Assembly (NCBI GenBank): GCA_905221605.1
Contig: CAJNDS010000180.1
Span: forward strand, 60,001 to 124,000
Direction of reading: 5' to 3'
DNA length: 64,000 nucleotides
DNA from: Symbiodinium natans
Lineage: Eukaryota; Sar; Dinophyceae; Suessiales; Symbiodiniaceae
The notes under the pieces were generated by a model, which worked only from the letters and a program-made list of their open reading frames with translations, did no database searches and had not been told where the DNA came from. The position numbers were made by a program, and so were the translations under genes. Every line of letters starts with the position of its first letter. The first letter of the stretch is position 1. Positions 49,521 through 59,786 of this stretch are shown piece by piece.

Positions 49521-50359
49521 ACATGAGAAATTTCTCCGACTGCCCCCTGCCTCAAATCGGGGTTCGCAAACCTACGAAGTGAATGCATCAAAGTCCTCTT
49601 GGCGAAGCAAAGCCGAACGGACCTGCCACTACCGTATCATGAGCTGGGCCCCACGATGAAACTTGTGCTGGACATGGCTTTCTCACCTGCCACTTGAGCG
49701 CCTGGTTGACATGCTGGGCTGCCACAGCCCGCCCTCCAGGATTCAAATGAATCTCTAGTTCAAGAAATATGCATGTTCACAGCAACTACAAGTCACTCAC
49801 TGGTCACTGGTCACTAGTTCTCAATGCATGTGCTCAAGAGAAATGCGAAAAAGGCGGCAGCTGCGGCTGGGAAGCTGAGGAAGTTTTGAGGGTTTAGAGA
49901 TGATTTACATGCTTCACGCAAGCTTACTTGCAGAAAAAAGCGGAAGGTTGGAAAAGACGCAGGCACATTTCCACAGCAGTGACGTGGCCTCTTAAACTGC
50001 AGATATTGAGCCTTCTCACAGAAGAGCAATTTTGCGTCTTCCAAACCCTCCATCGGAATTGTACACCAAAAAACATGAAACTGCGGCCCATCCAAAAATC
50101 TAAATCAGTTTAGTTTTTAATTCCACCCAATTGAAAGGATCTGGTTCAAGCCTTTGGACTACAAAGTTCCCCCTCTGATTAAATGAACCCAAACAATAAT
50201 TTCATCTTGGGGTGGGGCGGGTGAAGGGAAGAACGCAAATCAGGAAGGCCGGAATGCCATGAGGAGAGAGAGGCGGGCCCGAGAACGCACAGCACAGGTC
50301 TCAAGGTTTCCTTCATTTTCGCCGAAGTCAACGGAGAAGCTCCCCTGTAGAAGTCCGCT

Positions 50360-50490
50360 TGAATTTCCCCCTTTGAAGCCCCCCTCAAAGTCCCCTTTAA
50401 ACCCCCTTTAGCCTCCCTTTCATCCCTCTTTCAAGTCCTGGAGGCCCGCCTTCCTTTCAGCAAACTCCCCTTTCAGCCCCTTTTTCAAAC
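50360..50490 (+). repeat. C-rich AAGCCCCC-type repeat
   Basis: CCCTTTGAAGCCCCCCTCAA and following degenerate units. Confidence 0.65.
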
Positions 50491-51219
50491 AAAACATGGG
50501 TTCTTGGCTTGGCCCCGCACTGCTGTGAACTCTCGCTTCTTGAAACTTGAATGTCGAACAACAAACACAAAAAACAAAAGAAGAAGCAAGCGGGTGAAAT
50601 TACTCCATTGGCTAGCAGGCTGAACCCAGGCGGAACGTTCCCAAGAAAAGATCAAGTTGCGCCGGCTTTCTAATCTGAAAGATTCCAGAACAAAGATGTG
50701 CAACTGAGGTAACACTGACCAGCGCTGCAGGAACTGCGTGAAGAGCACAGCTAGAGTCAGAAGATGGAACTGAACAATTTCAAAGGATCAAACCCCAAAT
50801 GTGGAAAGCCGACTCGGCGGCTTTTGCTTCTTTGCTCGGCTCGTTTTTTCTTTCAAGAGATGGCACCTGGGCATTGCTTTTGTCAGGAGGCTTTCTTACT
50901 TGCTTTGCCCATTGGCTTTTGCCCGTTGGCTGGCTTTGCTTCTTGAAAGAAACTCAGGCTTCAATCAGCCCTGTCACTTTGCCGGCCGATCGCATTCTAA
51001 CTACAACGCCCTTCCATGTTTTTAGATTTGGAAGTTTCACTTTCTTCGTTGCCTTTGAAACTTCCTTCTTGGCTTCTTCCATCTTCTTGTTAAGGCCATC
51101 TGCAGACTTTCACATCTTTCTTTTCTGAAATCTTTCTTGCTCCATCTTTGCTCAATCTCATCCGGGTTTGGCTTTCACTTTCTAGGCTTCCAAAACTGTC
51201 TAGTAGCTGCTTCCGTTGG

Positions 51220-51358
51220 CTGTTTCAGAGGGAGCTGAAGGAAGGCTTGGGGCTGAGGGGGAGCTTAAGGGTAGAGCTTGACTCTTTGCCTTCCGAAGGA
51301 CACCTTTGCAGGAACCCTCTGAAGGGAGCTTTAGGGGGCCGAAGGGGGGCTTAACGAA
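51220..51358 (-). repeat. C-rich repeat, inverted copy
   Basis: GGGAGCTTAAGGG, GGGAGCTTTAGGGGG and GGGGGGCTTAA words are reverse complements of the 46.1-kb repeat type. Confidence 0.65.
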
Positions 51359-51434
51359 CAAAAAAGAAATACGCAGTGCCAGAACAAGAAAATCACAAAA
51401 CAAGCAGAAAAGGTGTGGATAACCGGGGGGGGGG

Positions 51435-51680
51435 TACGTATTTACATTTACACCCAAATGTATATGTATATTTATATTAATTTTATATTTATATTTTTGT
51501 TTATATTTCTCTTTATACTTATATGTATATTTCATTTTTATTTTATGTTTTATATTTTATATTATATATTCATACTTATATTTATATTTATAATTATATT
51601 TATGTTTATATTTATATTTATATTCACATTCATATTTACATTTATATTTATATTTATATTTAAATTTATATTAGCTCACA
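51435..51680 (+). repeat. AT-rich (TATATTTA)n tract
   Basis: TTTATATTTATATT words over about 245 bp. F/I-rich frames are artefacts. Confidence 0.92.
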
Positions 51681-51739
51681 CCCCTCTTCATGACCCCACC
51701 GTGAGGCCGTGTCGGAGTAAGAAATCCGTATTTAGTCAT

Positions 51740-52985
51740 AGGTATGAATTTAATAAGAACCATATTAATTGAATGAAAACCCTATGAAAATCAATACGAA
51801 CCCCATTAAAATTAATGAGGCTCTTATTGAAATGAATAGGAATCTTATTGAAGTAATAGGAAAAATAACTTGGAATCATATTTGAGTCATAGGAATACGT
51901 CATGGGAATGCTACAAAAAAGTAGAAAAAACAATAGGGCCCCCAGGAAGAATAGTAGGAAAACTGTGAAAATGAAAAGGGACACTTTTTGAATTTACGGG
52001 AAGGTGGGAATCCTATGAAATCTAAATTGGAATCCTTTTAATGTTTCTCTTAGTCTTGTTATGATGAATTTGAAGCCTTTTCAAATTTTGAGGAACCCCA
52101 CTAAAATTCATAAGAACCCTTTTACAAATTAAGAGGAATCTTTTAAATAAAGAGGATCCTACCATCAGTAGAAATTTACAAGCAACACCACAAAAAATCA
52201 CAAGAACCCTATTGCAAAGTCATAGGACTCCTTTGAAAATGAAGAGATGTCCTACTGAATTTAATAGGAACCAATAGGAATCCTACAAAAATAAATGTGG
52301 TTCGGATTTCTCGGCTTCCTGTTAGAATTAATGTGACTTTGGCTCCAAAACAATCTTTTTACGAAGCATAAGAACCCTATTGCAAATTAACAGGAATCCT
52401 TTAAAAAATGAAGAGAAATCCTACTAAAACCCTACTAAAATTTATAGGAAGCAATGGGAATCCTAAAAAAGAAGTATGAGTCCTTTTCATTTTCAGAGGG
52501 ACCCCTATTGAAACTAAAAGAGACCACGTCAAAACGATTGAGAGCATTGTTGAAATTCATAAGAACCTTATTGAAACAAAGTATTAGGGGTCCTGCTACA
52601 TTGAATAAGAACCCTATGAAAATTCATAAGAATATTATGAAATGGTAGAGGAGTCCTATTAAAATGGTTAGGAACGCTTTGACGTTAATCGGAATTGATT
52701 AGGAACCCCAGTAAAATTCATAAGAACCCTACTGCAATTTGATGGGAATCCTTTTAAAAGGAAGAGGAATCTTACTAAAACAAATAGGAACCAATAGGAA
52801 TCCTACAACATTCAATGTGGTTCCTTTTCAAAATTTCTAGGCTTCCTGTTGGACTTAATGTGATTCCTATTAGAATTAATAGGGCTAGGAATGCTATTCA
52901 ATTTTCCAAGAATACCATTAAAATTACTTGGAGACTCACTAAAATGAACAGGCGCCAATATGAGTCTTAAAAAAGAAGTGTGGGC
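51740..52985. repeat. Degenerate AGGAATCCT-rich repeat field
   Basis: Words AATAGGAATCCTA, CATAAGAACCCTA and ACTAAAATTCATAAG recur. A block beginning ATAGGAACCAATAGGAATCC at about 52262 returns at about 52780, suggesting a diverged unit near 518 bp. Confidence 0.7.
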
Positions 52986-53071
52986 CCTTTTTAGTTTCAG
53001 AGTATTGGAATCACCACCCTTACAAATCATTGGAAGCCGGCGCGGAAGTGAACATCCTGGCGGTGGAAGAT

Positions 53072-53614
53072 TCATCCTGGGGCCTGCGACGTCGCGTTGG
53101 CATCACAACTATCAGTTAAAAGTCGGCGAACAAACGCTGAAAATAGACTCCGCATAGGCGCGGAAGGCAGAGTGGCCATCGGAGAAATTGGAGGAGGTCC
53201 TCCGATTTCATTAGACAAGTGAATTGAAGGCCATGACAGAAGAAGGTTCAAGAGAGCGACCTCCATGCCTGCAAAACCTGGCGAAGCGATGGATCCACTC
53301 TGTTTCGGGGCCCTCCCCAGAAAGGTCATCAGCTGAACAAACATCCGAAGGCACGCTCACTTGGCTGGGGTAGGGGAATTTACCACGGAGGCCTTTGTCT
53401 CGGGGAAACAGAAACAAAAAGTCTGTCGGAGTGAGTTTTCGAGAGGGCTTGGTTTGCAGATAGTTTTGAAGATGTTGGAGTAGCATGCAGCATGCAGACA
53501 CGGCAAGGCTTTCGTTGGGTTGATGTTGTGTGCAGCGTGGAGCACCTTGACAAACCCATGTTCTCTATCTCGTCCAGGGAAGGCTGTCGTCCGGAAGGGC
53601 AAGACCCCTTTCAC
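53072..53614 (-). CDS. Possible exons, unidentified
   Basis: Minus-strand frames include FVKVLHAAHNINPTKALPCL (about 53460-53560) and MEVALLNLLLSWPSIHLSNE (about 53200-53280). They look like protein but no domain or clear splice borders are visible. Confidence 0.27.
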
Positions 53615-53692
53615 CGCATGAAGTGGATGCAGGATTACTGTGACGTTTAGTTTAGGTATTGATTCTCACGATCAAATCTCTCAATCATCTCC

Positions 53693-53872
53693 CCCCCTCC
53701 CTCCCTCCCTCCCTCCCTCCCTCCGTCTCTCTCTTTCTCTCGGTCTCTCTCTCGGTCCCTCTCTCTCGGTTTATGTCTCGGTCTCACTCTCTCTCTCTCT
53801 CTCCCTCTCCCTCCCGCTCCCTCTTCCTCCCTCCCTCCCCCCTCTCTCTCGCTTTCTCTCTCGCTCTCCTTC
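53693..53872 (+). repeat. TC/CCCT-rich low-complexity tract
   Basis: CCCT, TCTC and CGGTCTCTC words. S/L/P frames are artefacts. Confidence 0.9.
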
Positions 53873-54744
53873 CTTCATTACCTCTGCATTTGTCACTCCT
53901 TTGCGCTCTTCTGTCGGGCGGATTTTGAAAGATTTTCACGTTTTCGGGACACCCGAGCCCTAGTTTGCTTGCCAGCGGCCATTTCAGTCTTACAGGTTTC
54001 GTATTCAGTTTTGGGCGTTCCGTTTGCGCGCGGATCAAAAGTGGCGCCTGCCAACATTTTTGCATCTTTACATCCATGGTGTTTGGGCCTTCGTGAGGTA
54101 CTTATTTGATGTGACCCCCGAGTGTAATTTGATTAAATCTTGTGTTTTTGTTAATTAGAGGTGCCGGATTAGTGCCAGACTGTTTGTTGAAACATCAGCG
54201 GTTTCATTTTTGTGCGGCAACTTGTGATTGCAGATGCAGCATGATGCTTCTGCGAGCTGTTCTGGCCCATTGCATGATGCTTCGGCGAACTGTCATGGCC
54301 CACTGTAGAAATTGCATTGCTTGTTGTGAAGATTGTCGTTGTCTTGAAATAGCTGATGGATGTTGCACAACGATGTACGTGTGTACGAAGCATGGTTCAT
54401 TTCACAACTAGCAACGGCCGCCCCCAAGTGATGGATTCATGGTGCAAAGACCAAGTTGTGAAGTATGTTGGCGGCCTCGAAGTATGAAGAGGACAACCTC
54501 AACAACGGCCATACCGCGGTCTGGGGTTCCTTCTATTGTTGCTTGGCATTGTGTATTCAAGATGCCAGAGCCGTGTCGATGTTTCAGTGGCCGATTCCTA
54601 ACAAGTTTTCACATCTTAGGCGTTGCCACCCATCGGTGGGGCTATGCTTGTTGCCTCCTCTGTGATCGACATGCAGAATGTGGCAAAGTGGAGGTGCGTG
54701 ATGTGAAGCACCGACAGCATATTGATCCATCCACCTTAAGAGCT

Positions 54745-55927
54745 TGCCATTGCAGGTGCCGGCGTTGGAAGGGCCCAGCGGCAGTACTGACGCAAGCGAG
54801 GGCCGCGGAGACATTGGAAGGGCGCAAGCGTCCACGACAAACGTGGCGAACGATGCAGAGGCAGGCTCAAATTCCCCCGATAGCGCATTGTTGGCGCACG
54901 ATTTCGCAGCACAAGGTGTGGTTCTTCAGTTGTGCCGGAATGGTCCAAAAACAAAGAGTGATATAGATAGTGTCTCTTCCGAGTACATGTGAATCGGGCC
55001 GCACGCGAGCTGCGAGACTTGTGAGCCAGGAAGCCGCGCCCAATTCAGCTCGGTGCGCTGCCGAGCTGGCTCGAATCCTGGCAACGGGGCCAAAAAAACC
55101 TTTTGAGGCAGGAGCTGCGGCATGGATGAGAGATGACGTGAGAGGGATGCAATGTGTGGCCAGACTTCCGGCTTTTTCGGACCGACTTGCGAGACAATTT
55201 CCCGACGTTTGTCCAGGTGTTGGGGCTATCTCCGTCCAATGCCACGTGCTACGCAGTCAGGCCATGCCATTGCAAGCAATAGTCTTGCTCTTACCAGCTA
55301 TGTAGTGACAATGGAGTGACGTGGGGGCGGTGAAGGTTAGAGCAAGTCTGGTGGCACAGGAATGCGTTTCGGCGCCTTGCGCTGCTGGTTCATCCGGACA
55401 AGAACCCTGGAGATGAGGAGAGAGCGCCCTTGGGTGAGCAATTCCGGTGGGGCAGCTCTAGTAAGTTTTTTTTTTTTTTTTTCTTTTTGCGGTTTTTGTT
55501 TCTGATTACCTCGAGGAGCGCTGTCACCGTGCGCTTCTGCGTGCGCAGGGTGCGCGAGAGGCGGTGGGAGCTGCAAGTCAGAGGGGTCATTTGACAGGGG
55601 AGCTGCGGTATGCAACAGTGAAGAGGCAAGCAGAGGCTCACTCGGGTTTTTGAAGTCTTGGGGTAGGCAGCGCTGGCACTTCTTTCTGCGCCACCGGCCA
55701 CGTCCTTGTGATGCGTTCTCTGCCATACCGGTTTCTGTTCCGTTCCTTTGCAGGGCTTAGTTTTGATCCGAGCCCAGGCAGCGGCAGTGGCAGAGAAGCC
55801 CGAGAAGCCGCGCCCAACCGTCTCGCGGCCCAGGACCCTGCAACTCCTTGTGTATATGATCGTGTTCTTCATCGTGTTCTTCATCGTGGTATCATCGTTT
55901 ACCAGTGTGTTGATACAGCGCTTTTAA
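54745..55927 (+). CDS. J-domain (DnaJ-like) protein with C-terminal membrane anchor
   Basis: Exon from 55217 after GTCCAG reads VLGLSPSNAT, matching helix I of a J domain. The exon of about 55337-55437 reads FRRLALLVHPDKNPGDEERA, with the HPD tripeptide that stimulates Hsp70 ATPase. After a possible GGTGAGC donor, the exon starting at 55754 (TTTGCAG acceptor) reads LVLIRAQAAAVAEKPEKP, then a hydrophobic segment LLVYMIVFFIVFFIVVSSFT and a TAA at 55925. Expected role: co-chaperone of Hsp70 at a membrane, probably ER, tail-anchored. Upstream coding-like sequence at 54745-54990 (after an ATTGCAG acceptor) and 54990-55215 may be earlier exons, but their frame joins are unproven. Confidence 0.6.
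55455..55482 (+). repeat. Poly-T tract in the J-protein intron
   Basis: About 21 T broken by one C, upstream of the exon at 55754. Confidence 0.85.
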
Positions 55928-56079
55928 CGGCTGTCCAGGGAGCGAGCTCCTGGAAAAGAGCCCCAGAAGCGCAGCGATTTCGAGAGTGCCGAGGCGCTCT
56001 CTTTTGCAAGTGTCTGTTGCACGGAGTCTCTTAGTAGTCTGGTGCTGTGAGGCTTTTGTAGTGCATGCCCTGCAATATG

Positions 56080-56710
56080 TGCTTGCCGGGCGCGCAGTGA
56101 GGGTCAGGGAAGTTCAGATTGGCGGTGCCTCTCATGTGGAATTTCAACCATGTTTCTGAGGATGAGTGGTATCGCTTTGTCGACTTGGCTCTGGGAGGGC
56201 CCGATGCGCAGAAGAGAAAGGAGGCACAGCTAGTAACATCCAACGACCCAGGGTGGATGTCCTAGGTTTTCTTTGATGTCCTGGCCTCGTTGGCAAGGCT
56301 TCGGCACGGCGTGCTGCCACCGCTGCAGCTGCTACTGGGGGCGCTGAGGGTGTGCTGAGGCGGATGGATTGTCGGCTTGGTTGTTGTCTGCTCCATCTTT
56401 CAGTCATATCTGAACTGGCCAAAGTGGGGCTGTCGGCTATCGTGAGTGCAGTCATGGCAGGTCTGAGGTTGCCCTGCAGCAGACAACGAAGTCGGTTAAG
56501 GCTCTTTCGAAGCTGTTGGGCAACCAGGACTCTCCTCAAGTATTCGTAAGTATTCGTGGCGTTTCCGGAGGTCCCCAGGTTTGTAGAGCTTTGAAACCAA
56601 TGGAGACATGGGAGGAGCTTGGATCCGAGATCGTTGCCAAAGTCGAGCGTGTGGGGCTCTCAGTCCGGAGGAGTTACCGATCCAGATCCGATGGCAGAGA
56701 GTCTTGAGGT
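56080..56710 (+). CDS. Possible exons, unidentified
   Basis: Plus-strand pieces NFNHVSEDEWYRFVDLALGG (about 56135-56195) and QVFVSIRGVSGGPQVCRAL (about 56540-56595, continuing ETWEELGSEIVAKVERVGLS) read like protein. No domain recognised. They lie between the J protein and the retrotransposon. Confidence 0.3.
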
Positions 56711-57075
56711 GAGCGGCTTTCAGCATTGCGAGTCATCTGCACCGACTTCTGGTGAGTCGTGATCTGCATCTAAGGTTTGTCGCGGGATGCTGGAGAAGGA
56801 GTATGCCCATGCAAATCAGGTGGCCTTTCGGAAGTGGGGTCGGGGACACGCGGCTTTCACAATCCTGATACTTGCTTGGGCCTTCCTGCGGATGCATGTT
56901 GGCTCAGCTGGAATTTTAAAGTTTCATTCGGCCCAGACCGGTCCGAGGCACGGCCTGTGGAAGCAGCTCTGTGCTTGACGATCAAAACTTTTTTGCCTGC
57001 GCAGCTTCATGAGCTTGATTACTATTATGATGATGATTATTATTATTGTCATTCTTATTAGTATTATTCTTATTA

Positions 57076-57254
57076 TGTTAAACATCTACGCAGTACAGGA
57101 AGCTGTGCACCAGGTGCATGTGGAATGCACACCAGAGCCTCGGAACGTCTTGTCGACGACAGGCTCGAACAAGGACACACACCGCAGTGAACCCAGGAAA
57201 AGTGCGGAGTGTCCCAGCTTTTCAGTTAGCTTTAGATTGACCCTATCTTTGACA
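57076..57254 (+). repeat. Candidate 5' LTR of the copia element
   Basis: The right border is well placed: TTTGACA ends directly before the primer-binding site. The left border is a guess at TGTTAAACATC (57076), giving a TG...CA repeat of about 179 bp. The 3' LTR is outside the window, so this cannot be confirmed. Confidence 0.35.
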
Positions 57255-59461
57255 TGGTAGCGGAGCTGCCGTTCCAGGAACCAGAGGCAGCGATGATGCT
57301 ACACATAGCAGGAGTAGGAATCGTCCTCATAGCCATGATGGCTTCTCTCGTCTGTGGGATGATGCAAATGTGGAAACAGGAAAAGAACGTCGAAGTCCGA
57401 GAGTTCTTCGAGTACCTCCCCACAGTCCGGATAGCAACAAGAGCAGGAAGAAGGTACCACAAACCAGGTTGTGCTCACATCAGGAACCTGACGGTTGCTG
57501 GTGGAAGAGTGAGGGACTTTGCCCCTTGCTTCAATTGCTTCCCTGAACGATACACGATTCAGGAAGTGAAGATGAGGAACATGAGATGCTACGGAATGGC
57601 AGCAGGCATAGTGCTGCTGGTTGGTTTTGCCCTGGGGAGCCTCGCCACTTTGTGCGGGATGAGAATGACTCCAGGAAGATATGGCTTCGAAGAGAATCCG
57701 TGGCAGGCCCTTGGACCCGGAAGAGCCAAGGATGAACTTGCCCTTGGAGATGACAGATCCTCCAAGGAAGAAAGACGTGGGAGAAAGGTGATTGCCGAGA
57801 TTGACGAGAGTGAGTTGATGGTTGTGTGGACGAGCATCCCAGGAAAGCCCAATACGCATTCTCAGAAGAACTACGACAAGTACTCCGTGAACCAGGACTT
57901 CATGAATGCCTACACGATTAGGAGCATCGACATGTACATGAGTGAAGAAGATGAGAGCCTTGAGTCCGGCTACGCTCCTAGGTACCTAGTAGATGAGAAG
58001 CTAGTAGATGAGAAGCTAGAAGAAGGAAAGTTTCACAATGTAGAAAAGATCCCTTTCAAGGAACAGTTCGAACAGCTAGAAAAGAAGTTTCACGACGTCG
58101 TGCACAGCTTAGTGTTTGAAGGAATTCATCTTGTAGTTTTCGCAGGAACACCTCTAGGAATGATTACTTGGATCATCCTATCGTACTTCTCACGATTGTT
58201 CTTTACAGCAGTACAGAAAAGAACGAAGAGAGCGAAAGAGCCCAAAAGGAAAAGCAGGAGAAGAAGAGCAGAAGTGAGGAGACAGCACAAGACAATGTTT
58301 CTTGTTGTGCTTGTGTACAGCAACTTGGAAGCAGCCAAAGGAATGGAAGATGCACTACAGAGACTTGCAGAAATCAACCAGCAAACGCTTCAAGGAATAC
58401 AAACCTTAGCAGAAGAGATGAGGAGCAGTGCAGCAGCCGGCACAGCCCGAGAGCAAAGCATCACAGCAAGCTTCAGCAATACACTGCAGGCAATTCAGCA
58501 GCAGAGTGCAGAGGCACAGCACACTTTGCTTCAAGCACAGGAAACAGCAGTGACAACTTTCGAGGAGATCGGAAGCAGCCTAGAGAGAGCAGTGAAAGGA
58601 AGAAAGCCAGGTGACGTGGAGCTTCACAAACTCATCAAGCCTCCAGAAGTATTTTCTCCAGGAACTTGGCAAGAAGAAAAGAATGGTTTCATGGAGTTCA
58701 AGCAACGACTTCGAGTCTGGCTTGGCGCTATGGATGAAGATCTTGTGGAAACCATGGACCTCGTGGAGAACGACCTAAGGAAGAATGAAGTGCTGGACAT
58801 GAAAGATATGACTGATGAGGCCAAAACGCAAAGCAGGAAGTTGTACAGCATTTTAGCGTCTTACACCAAAGGCAGACCGTATCGTGTGGTTCGCCATACG
58901 ACAGAAGAGAACGGTATGGAAGCCTATAGGATGCTGTTGTTAGAATACCAGCCTGTGAATAGAGCAAGATCGCTGGAACTTTTCCACAACATCATGAATT
59001 TCCGTTTTGCCAAGGACAAAGGCATTGCAGAGAACATCCTCGAATATGAGGAACGCATTGAGCAGTACGAGAAGTCCACTGGAGAAAAGGTGCAGGAAAA
59101 CTTGAAGGTTAGTACATTGATTCAAGGAATGAAGCCTGAAGTAAAGAGACATTTGTTGCTCAACCTAGATGAGAAGACGAAGTACCCGGCACTTAGGCAG
59201 TATCTTGTGAACTATGAGTCAACTGAGAAGTGGACCAATTCGCTTACGCAGTCCCAAGGAACACCCTATAGGACCACTACTGACCTACTCGACAAGGGAG
59301 AAGATCATCAGGGTGTTGCAGCCATGGATGTGTCTCAGGCTTGGAAAGGCAAAGGTAGAGATTGGTACGGGTACAAAGGTAAAGGAAAGAAAGGTGGTAA
59401 GGATTCAGGCAAGGATTCAGGCAAAGGTGGTTTCAAAGGTCGAGGCAAAGGAAAAAGGTAG
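57254..59461 (+). CDS. Gag-like polyprotein with zinc motif and membrane segments
   Basis: 735 codons. Residues 14-36, 112-134 and 291-317 are strongly hydrophobic, and 321-345 is polybasic. Residues 57-97 hold H69, C73, H75, C92 and C95 in YHKPGCAH...PCFNC, resembling the small YHxxxC zinc module appended to some nucleases. From about 455 comes the copia Gag core (PPEVFSPGTWQEEKNGFMEF), then a K/G-rich tail. The frame ends at TAG 59459-59461 after a run of five A. The zinc knuckle follows in the next frame. The first ATG is used, and later Met codons (268 nt region) are possible starts if the ATG over the primer-binding site is not used. Confidence 0.8.
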   Translation: MVAELPFQEPEAAMMLHIAGVGIVLIAMMASLVCGMMQMWKQEKNVEVREFFEYLPTVRIATRAGRRYHKPGCAHIRNLTVAGGRVRDFAPCFNCFPERYTIQEVKMRNMRCYGMAAGIVLLVGFALGSLATLCGMRMTPGRYGFEENPWQALGPGRAKDELALGDDRSSKEERRGRKVIAEIDESELMVVWTSIPGKPNTHSQKNYDKYSVNQDFMNAYTIRSIDMYMSEEDESLESGYAPRYLVDEKLVDEKLEEGKFHNVEKIPFKEQFEQLEKKFHDVVHSLVFEGIHLVVFAGTPLGMITWIILSYFSRLFFTAVQKRTKRAKEPKRKSRRRRAEVRRQHKTMFLVVLVYSNLEAAKGMEDALQRLAEINQQTLQGIQTLAEEMRSSAAAGTAREQSITASFSNTLQAIQQQSAEAQHTLLQAQETAVTTFEEIGSSLERAVKGRKPGDVELHKLIKPPEVFSPGTWQEEKNGFMEFKQRLRVWLGAMDEDLVETMDLVENDLRKNEVLDMKDMTDEAKTQSRKLYSILASYTKGRPYRVVRHTTEENGMEAYRMLLLEYQPVNRARSLELFHNIMNFRFAKDKGIAENILEYEERIEQYEKSTGEKVQENLKVSTLIQGMKPEVKRHLLLNLDEKTKYPALRQYLVNYESTEKWTNSLTQSQGTPYRTTTDLLDKGEDHQGVAAMDVSQAWKGKGRDWYGYKGKGKKGGKDSGKDSGKGGFKGRGKGKR
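57255..57266 (+). promoter_or_regulatory. Primer-binding site
   Basis: TGGTAGCGGAGC is close to TGGTAGCAGAGC, the complement of an initiator tRNA-Met 3' end used by many copia elements. It starts directly after the LTR-like GACA. The Gag ATG (57254) overlaps it. Confidence 0.6.
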
Positions 59462-59786
59462 AGGCAAAGGCAGAGGTGGAAACTGGAAAGGCCGAGGTAG
59501 AGGCTTTAGAGGTTTCAAAGGCAGAGGAAAAGGCTACAAAGGGTTCAAAGGTAGCTACAAAGGTAAAGGCAAAGGAAAGGCCCAAGCAGCTACAGGAGTT
59601 TGCCATTACTGCCAGAAGTATGGACACTTTGAGGCCCAGTGTAGGAAGAAACAGAGAGACATGGGGTACACGGCTAGGAATGTAGAAATGCAGGAAACTC
59701 AGAGTGAAGCCCCAAGTAGAGGAACAGCCTCAACAAGGAACCCAGAAGCCGATCATCAGGATGGTAACAATGCACCACATCGGTGA
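59453..59786 (+). CDS. Nucleocapsid zinc knuckle segment (frame-shifted)
   Basis: Continues the K/G/R-rich tail, then CHYCQKYGHFEAQC at 59601-59642, a CCHC knuckle (C-X2-C-X4-H-X4-C) that binds RNA. The frame is +1 relative to Gag and breaks again near a CCCC run at about 59710. Confidence 0.75.

Noticed and set aside
49016-49526. LLHCTCCIVPVALY or MQQVQCNRYNATGT repeat proteins
   Set aside because: They are readings of the 14-bp tandem array in different frames.
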